Shown piece by piece: positions 34,672 through 43,250 of a stretch of 64,000 nt of DNA. Under the pieces are notes generated by a model. That model had not been told where the DNA came from. It worked only from the letters and a program-made list of their open reading frames with translations, and made no database searches. The stretch lies in contig OX424561.1 in assembly GCA_949152475.1 (NCBI GenBank), positions 9,052,001-9,116,000 on the forward strand. Reading direction: 5' to 3'. Numbering within the stretch: position 1 is the first letter of the stretch; the number at the start of each line of letters is the position of its first letter. The stretch is from Terebella lapidaria. Taxonomy: Eukaryota; Annelida; Polychaeta; Terebellida; Terebellidae. The position numbers were made by a program, and so were the translations under genes.

Positions 34672-36059
34672 TGTAACGGGTTTGAACCCTTCTGTGACGT
34701 CTTGATGAACCGGTTTTCTAGGGAGGTGGGTGAGTTGTTGTTTAACCGGAGCTGAAACGGTAAAACTCCGGGAAACTGCTACTGTTGTACGGTTGAACTC
34801 CGGCTAGAAGTCTCTAAGGTTGGTAGCGTGGTCTGGAATGGACCTCTTAACCGTTGTCCGACTGCTAATCTGCAACTGCACCTGTATAGTAAGGATCCGG
34901 AGGCGATTCCGTCTCCGGGTACTGCAACTGCTCCGTCGGGAAACCGCTTTACTGCAACAGCTCCGTCGTTTTCCGTCTTACTGCAAGCTGCGACTGCGCC
35001 TGGAATAAAGAATCCAGGAACGTTGCCGTTTCCGAATACTGCAACCGCTCTGCCAGGTTCCGCCGCACTGCAATCTGCTCCGGTTGGCTCCGCCTCACTG
35101 CAACCTGGTACCGCACCTGAAATGGAGTATCTCGGAAGTGTTCCCACTTCCGGTTACCGCAACCGCTTCGTCAGGTACTGCCTCTGCAACTCCGTCGTCC
35201 GGTACCGCCTCTGCAACTGCTTCGTCGTTCCCGTCTCTGCAACTGCTCCGTCCGATACCGCCTCCGTAGTTGCTCCGTTGAATTCCACCTCCGTCTCCGT
35301 CTCCGTCTCCTTCCTCGGTGATCTGGGTTCTTAGATCACCCTAAGACGTCTTTACAACTTGGTCTTAACCGACTGTAGTCTTATCTCCCTTTACTCCGTA
35401 TAACTGTCTTTTCCGGGAAACTAACTTTATTATAACTTCCAGTTCCCTAACGAACACGGAAAAACAACTCGGTTGAAGTTTTCATGTTTATTTTCCAAGT
35501 TCACAGTCGGAAGACTTAACTGCTATCATCTGGATGACTCTATCCGGAACAAGGGAGTACTCTGCTATGGGAGAAGGGGTCTGCACAGGTCGACGTCAGG
35601 ACACCAACTCCGCCGTCCGCTGTGAAGCGGGGGCTTTTATAGACCTGAGACCCATGTCACGTGACCAACCTATTGTGACGTCATAGTCCGCCAAAACACT
35701 GATATTTTCCGGATTTCTAAAAACACTCTAGAACCAATCAGTGGCTGACACGTCACCTTTTAAACCGAAAACGAGGCTGATCACATGACCTTCCGGAAAT
35801 AACGTCATTACGTTTTTGTACTCCATTGTTCCGGCTCCGTGTCCGGTTCCGTCTCCGTCTCCGGATCCGTCTCCGGCTTTACCAACATCATAAATTACTA
35901 AGTTCCGAGACGGAAAACCTTTAAAACATTAACAATACGGAACCGTATGAACCTTTAAACACATATACACCCTAATAAACGGTTATTTAACCATAATATC
36001 ACAAAATACTAACATAATTACCTAGGGGAAACCTTTGGGTACGCCCCAAAACCGTTACA
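34672..36059 (-). repeat. 5' LTR of Ty3/Gypsy copy 2
   Basis: 1388 bp, TG..CA, read as identical to 23538-24925. Minus-strand promoter motifs: TGACGTCA 35676-35683, CACGTG 35658-35663, TATAAAAG 35634-35641. Transcription would start near 35605. Confidence 0.9.
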
Positions 36060-36245
36060 CTATATAATGGGACCCACCCCTTTGTCAGGAACGAGTGTTT
36101 TGTCTGACTCTGGTGCTGATCAGAAGACAGAGAACTGTCAAAATGTGAAACAACAGCAAATCGACAGGTACCAAAACATTGTGTTTCTTGTGTTTCATCA
36201 GTTCATTAATTTTCCGCATTTCTATCGTTACTCGGATTAACACTC

Positions 36246-36460
36246 ATCATGGCTTTGTCGGTCATTATGTTGTTTTACAGACCCATAAATATCATATTCA
36301 CCTCGGCTTCGTCTCGGTCGTTATGATATTTCTGGGGTATGTAAAACAACATAATGACCTCTGTACAAGTCAATAACTTTTAAATAATTGCTTGTCTGTT
36401 TTATATCGATATTTCTATAATGAAATTGATTTTCAATAAAAAGACAAGCAATTATTGGGT
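36246..36460. repeat. Two adjacent imperfect hairpins
   Basis: ggtcattatgttgttttaca (from 36261) pairs with tgtaaaacaacataatgacc (to about 36360) around a centre near 36308. Directly after it, aataattgcttgtct (near 36373) pairs with agacaagcaattatt (near 36440-36456). No protein is encoded. Confidence 0.75.
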
Positions 36461-36594
36461 CATATTTTAGGGCTCCCACAATACTAGCCCTGGCAGTGTC
36501 TCTCTCCACCCTAGAAAACGGTGAGGGCAATTGGTCTCCCAACCGCCCCCACCGATTTCTACGTTAGCGAGAGCCACTGTCACTGTAGATACCC

Positions 36595-37145
36595 CGATTA
36601 CCGTCGATTACCGTAACCACAGTCCTCAACGTGCGCACAGGATCCCTGTAGCGGAGTTACAGGAAGCCTGCAAAAAGCAACAACATAATCTGAGAAAATT
36701 GATGGTAGGTGGGTATTTTTGTTTGGAAACACATCTCAAACGAGGTTTCCAGCAAAGCGACTTCGCAGATAGACTAACATAATGATATTCTTTCGCGTGG
36801 TAGTTTCATTTGTTGTTGACACCTTCGTTATTATTAACTATAAACACATGAAGTGAGATTATTACTCAATTATCGTCCGATTGCCTCTTTGTCTACATGT
36901 AATCACCATATAATGAAACTTTTGCCCACTGCTAATGTGAATAGGGGTTGATTGGTTCACAGTTCAACAAATTAAACAGTTAATGGGAGGTGACACTCGT
37001 CTGTTTGTGTTTGTCAAGTAATACCCACCTACCATCAATTTTCTCAGATTATTTTGTTTGTTTTTTTGCAGGCTTCCTGTAACTCCGCTACAGGAATCCT
37101 GTGCGCATGCACGTTGACGACTGTGGTAACGTACGATACGGTAGT
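36595..37145. mobile_element. Foldback element with arms of about 120 bp
   Basis: The arm 36600-36716 is matched in reverse complement by 37020-37140. Shared words are ctgtagcggagttacagga, agcctgcaaaaa and gagaaaattgatggtaggtg. The 300-bp loop is AT-rich without a gene. It is probably a non-autonomous DNA transposon. Clear target duplications were not seen. Confidence 0.65.
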
Positions 37146-37599
37146 CGTCAAAATGGTCGAAGATGATGCGATTCGAATCTTAGATCACCGAGAACAGGAT
37201 ACTCTGATGGTATCAGAACTAGGCGAGTGAGGCCTATACGGTCCATGATGTTGCTTCTACCGCCAATTAAAAAATATATTGTATTGTTCACGTTAAGTTG
37301 TGCTAATATCCATTTTTTTGAAGAATCCTTGTTGATTACCGTAACGTTTACTGATGATTATAGTAACGTGAAATAAATACACGGAACTTACCGTATCATG
37401 GAAAAGCTTGCATGACAAATACCTATGCTATGACTCGTAGCTGCGATGTGATGCATGTGTTACAGACGTTTAGAAAATGTGGAGATTTAATAGAGGTCCT
37501 AATAATGACATACAATGTGGCATATTCAATATAATGATAATTTAATATCATATTAAAATGCTAGATCTAGTATTGTCCATTGTAGGAGGCAGCGTACTC

Positions 37600-37825
37600 G
37601 TCAAGGATGGTGGGATTTCCGATAAAAGATGACTTTCTGACCGCAATTATTCTAGTCCAGATACCAGTAATGTAGTTCGAAGTGAACAAATTTTTCTCAC
37701 AAACCATCTTGTTCTAGATGGAGAAAATTTCAGTGAAACATCAGGTTGACTCGTCCAGGACTCGAACTACGGAGAAACCGCTTACAGGGCGAGTGCTTTA
37801 CCAATTGAGCTTCCGAGGCTTCTTA
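37600..37825 (-). mobile_element. tRNA-derived SINE
   Basis: The minus strand begins gcctcggaagctcaattgg (A-box-like) and has gtagttcgagtcctgg (B box) about 45 nt on. The acceptor stem cannot pair (gcctcgg has no ccgaggc partner), so this is not a working tRNA. A tRNA-unrelated body follows for about 150 bp. Confidence 0.55.
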
Positions 37826-37829
37826 ATTT

Positions 37830-38435
37830 CCCGCTACAACTTGTTATTTTATCACATTTTGTTATGATCATATTGATGAAAATTCATCTTAACGACCAAT
37901 AACTGTGCAAGTGAGTACTGTGAGTGGGGCCATTGACATTTCGTTTTGGATTACCGGTAGGAATAATCTATTAAAACGGTGTGCGATTTGCTACTGAATA
38001 CCTATACCTGTATACGTCGTGAAGGGTTTCGTATACCCGAAAAAATACGCTATAATATGGTCTTTTCAGCTGATATTTTTATATTTCTACCAAAAGTTCT
38101 AAATATATTCATCCCACTGAGAACGATATTAATACATATAGCGCAAATTTTAACCAAAGATACCTTTCGGAAAATTAAGCAATGAAACATACCAACGCTT
38201 GTATCACTAGTGAGAATTCCCTGGAATCACTCATAAGTTGGAGCTGCCAGAATACTCTTTTTATTTTCGGAATACGTTATTTTGCAGTGTAGAACGAATA
38301 AATTGTGAAATTTTGTAGGAAGTAACGGTAAAATGTTCAGGAATTGCTTCGATTTCTCATTGAAACCAGTATTTTTGACACTGAAACTGTGTCAAAATGG
38401 AAGGACCAGAGCCACTCATATTCGGATTTGCCGTT
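37830..38435. other. AT-rich stretch, nothing recognised
   Basis: No gene, known repeat or hairpin was recognised here. Confidence 0.5.
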
Positions 38436-38439
38436 TACG

Positions 38440-39290
38440 TAGGTTACCGCACATTTGATCCGATGAATTATTGGCATGGCGTTGCGCCCCTCATCGTCGG
38501 CGTCTCTCTACATTTTTATCTTTGAAGTTTACCATCGAACTGTTCTGAAATTTTGATCTAAAAATAATTCAAAAAAGTTTTTTTTTATTATTATTTTAAG
38601 ATTTTCGTATTTTTTTCAGAATAACGGCCATTTTCAATGAAAAGAGACTTTGACCGTCATTTTCAAACATGTTTTTTTCTCATGTAGTGCATGCATGGCT
38701 CTACAGACCATTTGTCTATCTCCTTTAAAAAGATGGAATGCATGGAGTCACTCAAAATGTCCGAAATGTGTGCCCAAATGCCGTCCTCCCACCACCGCAC
38801 CCCCTCATGTACGTTTGAATCTCTTATCAATGATAAGAGAAATATATTTATATGATAAAATATATTGAAAATGATAAGAGAAATAATATCAAAACTGTCT
38901 GATAACTTTCAAACACGTCATTTTCAAACACGTTTTTTTCTTATGTAGTGCATGTATGACTCTTCAGGCCATCTGTCTATCTCCTTTGAAAAGATGGAAT
39001 GCATTGAATCGCTCAAAATGTCCGAAATATGCGCCCAAAAGCCCCCCCCCCCTCCCCGAAAAAAAGAAGACCCACATTCCACTTTTTGACAGTTTTTTAT
39101 TGTATCTTTTTACGTTTGAAATCTTATCAATGATAAAATAAAAAAAAAATAAAAAATATTGATATGATAAAATATATTGACAATGATAAGAGATAAAAGT
39201 ATCAAAACTGTCTGATAACTTTTTTTAGGTAATCTTGATGCAATCACCTGAGGAAATGTACTCTATAAATGCCGTTTAGCTTGAATCGAC
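38440..39290 (+). repeat. Degraded tandem-core family fragment with 262-bp duplication
   Basis: The start aggttaccgcacatttgatcc and the following ttggcatggcgttgcg match the left end of element A (2810). Inside, a block with ccatttgtctatctccttt and aaaatgtccgaaat occurs twice (near 38700 and 38965). No core nuclear-receptor-like units remain. Confidence 0.6.
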
Positions 39291-39942
39291 GAAACTTTTA
39301 GACTGGTATTTAGCTATTTTCAATAGCTTTCTGTGTTCAACATGGGGTCTGATGTAGAGTTACATATAGACTGTTCTGTGGAGCATAAACAAGGGCAGAT
39401 AATGCTATGTTTGTATTGCGGAAGATAAAGGCATGTATGAGGTTTTTATTGGTGACCTTGGATTACCTTGTATGCTCTTATCGTGGGGAGGGAGCTATTA
39501 GTGCTAGCTGCACTATCATCGAAAGGAAACGAGCCTGCAGTTTTTGCTGGGATTTAAGGGAATTTAATTTCGCGGTTTTGTTACTATCACAAAATCCGTA
39601 AAAAAGGTCCCCTGCAAATAGTAGCGCCTTTACAGTGTGAACAATGATGTGGATATGTGCAGTGAGATATATGCAATACATGGACACATGTACTGATGTA
39701 GGTATATGTATCCATCTATTGTGCGTTCAAATTTCGTTAGTACCGAATGGTTAACAGGACATGTACCAAGTGTGAAAATGTTACCTGAGAACGTGTAGAC
39801 TATGGGACATTCAGCGTCTGTCTCTGTAATTGAAATATTTAAATTTGCATTTAGAAATGAACACGCCTTGAAACATTTCCGTCCATCACATGGTTTTTAT
39901 TACGGAGTTTCTGAGGGGACATAGAAGAAATATTTTAGCACA

Positions 39943-40225
39943 TTGTTTTTGCGTTCCCTCGCATTCCGGATCGCGTTCCCTCGCGATCTTGCAGAAAAAC
40001 CTGCTCAGAAGTCATGGGCGTCAGCACAATGAAGGCTATCGCGAGGGAACGCGATCCAGAATGTGAGGGAACGCAATAATGTCGCGAGGGAACGCGATCC
40101 GGAATGGAAGGGAACACAATATTATCGCAAGGGAACGCGTTCCGGAATACGAGGGAACGCGATCTGGATTGTGAGGGAACACAATAAGATCGAGAGGGAA
40201 CGCAATATTATTGTGAGGGAACGCA
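39943..40225. repeat. gagggaacgc repeat with inverted arms
   Basis: About ten copies of a 21-23-bp unit containing gagggaacgc lie at 40039-40225. The first copies are in inverted orientation at 39950-39989 (gcgttccctcgcattccgga), so the block can fold into a hairpin. Confidence 0.75.
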
Positions 40226-40402
40226 ATAACGATATGTAAAAAAAATCTTCCATGTCCTTTCAGCGGCTCCGTATATTAGACGCCAGTATGAATGGTAAAT
40301 AATTCAATGATTCCAACAGGGTTTTGAAGATCCCCCATCATAGTCACTGGCCATATCGCTATCTTACAGATTCGGTTGTACTGTGTAACACCTCTTCAGT
40401 AC

Positions 40403-40577
40403 CTGGAATCGAAGTTATATCCTCGCACTCAGGTAGATCCTGTGATTCCAGTGTCATAATATTTGCTTTGTACAAAAGAAAAGACGCTAATAACATCGAG
40501 AAGAACAGTGCCAATAATCTTGCGAATCGTGCCTGTCGCATGCTTGTGATGGCAAACAAGAGAGCTGTATCATACAT
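40403..40577 (-). CDS. Candidate first exon (type II membrane anchor) of galactosyltransferase gene 1
   Basis: The frame starts MYDTALLFAITSMRQARF and continues with the hydrophobic ARLLALFFSMLLASFLL, then a short polar stem, and stops at a splice donor (CCAG|GTACTG). It gives 58 codons plus one base, phase 1. That is the phase needed by exon 2 of gene 1 (acceptor at 10675), and gene 2 has the same arrangement. No other minus-strand gene lies between. If right, the intron is about 29.7 kb and holds both LTR elements. The link is an inference. Confidence 0.4.
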
Positions 40578-40877
40578 GTGTTCAGCCAGTGTTGGTTGTA
40601 TCGGTGACTTGCCCCTGGGACTATAGGGATATGGTATCAGGCCATCTCGTATGGTACCGAGCCACCGCGGGCAGAACTCAACACAGGCTCGAAGTAGTCT
40701 GGATGGGGGTTGGGGTTGGGTGGGGGGGGGGGGGGGGTTTGGGGGGGAGTAAAGTGAGTAAGGGGAGTAAAGTGAGTAAGGGGGAGTTGATTCGTGAGAG
40801 TTAGTGTAACTTCGTCTCCAGGCGAAATTGACAAGGAACACATGATCTCTGCATCAAAGCGGCAGATTGTATGACAA

Positions 40878-41100
40878 TAAGTCAGTTGATTTTATATAAA
40901 CTATTTATTGTTCGTGTAATTGTCAATAACACGAACAATATTAATAGTCTATATAAAACCAACTGATTTTTTGTATCTGCTTTATTGCTGATATTTTTGG
41001 TGATGCTAAATGATGTCGTATTGTAACTTTGCATAAGTTACAAACGACAATTTTCTTCCGAATTTCAGACTTATCACAAAAAATTTAAAAGGCTGTAAAT
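40878..41100. repeat. Hairpin plus half copy of the 46.5-kb foldback family
   Basis: gtcagttgattttatataaa (40880) pairs with the tatataaaaccaactgat at 40952-40969, with acgaacaat words on both inner sides. Then 40983-41100 resembles 46530-46660 (gctgatattt..gtgatgct, gacaattttcttccgaatttcag), so it is a degraded half of that foldback element. Confidence 0.55.
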
Positions 41101-41189
41101 TATGAATACTTTACACCGTTATGTATGTTAATACAGTGTATATTCTCCCACTATTATGTTATTAAATTACATAGCAGACATGTCCACAT

Positions 41190-42130
41190 TTATCGTATGT
41201 ATATAACATTATGCATTCGTTTTATTGATTGTTATATGTTTTCAAATCAAGTTTCTATCATACACACTGGCACATCGACAGGAGGAAATATAGATCTACA
41301 GGTACACACCTCAGGTACATGGGATTTATATCCTGCTCTTCAGTGTCCTAGCTATAAAAAGAGAGAAATTGAGTTTTTGTGATATTTTAATAGATCGAGG
41401 CGTGTCAGCCCTTTCTTATGACAGCGACTGGTGGCTCTGGTTATGAAAAGCGATACTTCCTTACAGATGTTGCTATGCGAATAATGTCAGCATAGAAAAT
41501 CAGAAGTACTAAAGCAGACTGACTTGCATATATTTGTTTTCCAAGAAGCTATTGGAAGAAAAAGTGGTGTTTTTTTGTCTGGCGTCTGGCCACATGTCCG
41601 TCGTTTTCTTGGCATGAAGCTAAACATGTATCGTTTCCTCTTCAAATGAAAGTGTGGAGTACGTTTAATACTTCTGAATTTAATATCTTTCCCTTCATGT
41701 TTCACTTGTTTCTAATAATCTCAAGCGGAGATACCTTGCCTCCATGATGTATTTCAGTTTTTAAGACAGACGAACGTTTTGTGATTTTATTCCTTTGACA
41801 ACGTTTCGTTACTTTAGTTCTTTACTCTAGTCCTTTGACAACGTTTTGTGATTCTAGTTATTTGCCAGCGGTACTAGGTTTTCGACAACGAAATTATTCT
41901 AATTCTTTGAAAATGTTTCTCATTTGTTTCTTTGACCAAATTGATTTTTTTACTGTTCGGGAGGTATGGGCATCGGAAAGTTTTGGCTGGATGGCAAGTT
42001 TTGTTCACACAAAACAATTTAAAGTCAAAAATACTGCAGTGTTTCTACGAAGTATCACAGTTCTGAATACATCAGTGCACTCACAGCAAATATCAATCCT
42101 GCGTCTACTATTCATACAAAAAAAAAGATA
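41190..42130 (+). other. 3' flank of galactosyltransferase gene 2, paralogous to 5146-6640
   Basis: It matches the flank of gene 1 in direct orientation over several blocks and contains the same gacaacgttttgt tandem words at 41780-41900. It lacks the 327-bp transposon present at 5611-5937. No gene is seen. Confidence 0.7.
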
Positions 42131-43055
42131 TTTGCAAAGTCTCTACATGCCAGGTTACTACGTGCCCTCTGTCTATGTTCAGACTTTTGTCAGTCGTTTG
42201 TGAGAGTCCATCGTGTCAACTTTCGTTCTCGACTTTTGGATATTCTCATGCACCGTCTGCTGCATCATATCACCTACAAATTGGTCCAATTTCTGTCCAA
42301 ACAATTCTTGGTCGGGCAAGTGTATCCCGTCTGCCTGTAAAAGAACCATTCGAACATCCTATCGTGGAATTGATACCACCACTCTGGAAGACAAATGTCA
42401 CAAACCGAAATCCTTGAGAGAATCACCATCAACAGTCAAACGTCCATGATGACGACACCACCGATGGGTAAGTGAAATACCAGACCCGAAAAGACATAGA
42501 CGCCAACGAACAGTTCAAATCCCTCTTGATACCAGAAGACTTTGAGAAGGTCGAATAATGGGAATGGATTTTGAATGAGTGCACACAGACAGACCATGCC
42601 GAACCTGAGGGACTACACGAGTAAGGCAGAGCGTTGTGTTCAAAGCTGCCTTTAAAACATCTGACCCACAAGCTGCAATTGAGTGTGTCATTAATCAGCA
42701 ATTAAGTTCTATGACATATAATACGTAAAGTGGCAATGAATAGTTTTGGGATAAATACATTTAAATACCAGCAATATTTATTTGCATGTGTGGAATGAAA
42801 AATACTCAATCTGAGCCAGAGAGAGCTCAGAATCAACCACAGAACATGACAAAAGCTCTGGCTTCTGGGGCCCTTGAGCGGGCCCCAGACCCCACGCCGT
42901 GTAAGCTACCACCTATCCACCTCACTTCGCTCGGTCGCTGGACTCCTCTAACCAGCTTGCCAACCCCGCGCCCCTCCCTCCAATAGTAAATCTAGTCAGA
43001 CACACTTGACTTCATACTGAAACTGTCATTGAATATACACAGGGGATATTTTGAT
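42131..43055. other. Repeat-derived non-coding stretch
   Basis: It contains the inverted partner of the 7250-7450 repeat (42270-42450). It also contains a degraded block near 42860-42970 (gcgggccccagacccc, cgctcggtcgctgg) of the type seen inside the hAT-like element at 22.6-23.3 kb. No gene is seen. Confidence 0.45.
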
Positions 43056-43065
43056 TTTATTTATT
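43056..43065 (-). terminator. Polyadenylation signal of galactosyltransferase gene 2
   Basis: AATAAATAAA on the minus strand, about 185 nt past the stop at 43251. Confidence 0.5.
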
Positions 43066-43250
43066 TGTTTGTTTCTGACAGAGTTCTGTATAACTCTGGA
43101 TATAACTCACATGTTCAACAACATTGCTCAGGCAAACATACGGGGAGACAGACAGGGAGACAGACAGATACAGTAAGCCGGCACACAGTGGCTCTGCAAA
43201 ATATCTTTTGTTTTCTTTATGAATAGTAGACTCAGGTCTCACTCACAAAA

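Larger units (their letters stand above)
23538..36059 (-). mobile_element. Ty3/Gypsy LTR element, copy 2, looks whole
   Basis: A 12.5-kb element on the minus strand. Order in its own direction: 5' LTR (34672-36059), primer-binding site, gag (34637-33351), pol (33288-29203), zinc-finger gene B (28150-27386), zinc-finger gene A (27070-25211), polypurine tract, 3' LTR (24925-23538). Pol is in another frame than gag, as is common in this family. The two 1388-bp LTRs showed no difference when read side by side, which points to a recent insertion. The clade is not decided. The extra zinc-finger genes take the place where env lies in some relatives. The 5-bp flanks (cttat and ctata) are not a clean target duplication. 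Confidence 0.93.

Noticed and set aside
37740-37825. Functional tRNA gene
   Set aside because: A and B boxes are present, but the acceptor stem does not pair and a SINE body follows.
40359-40841. The whole 160-residue minus ORF as one protein
   Set aside because: Its first half is translated from a G-rich run and a short tandem repeat; only the anchor-like part 40403-40577 has coding character.
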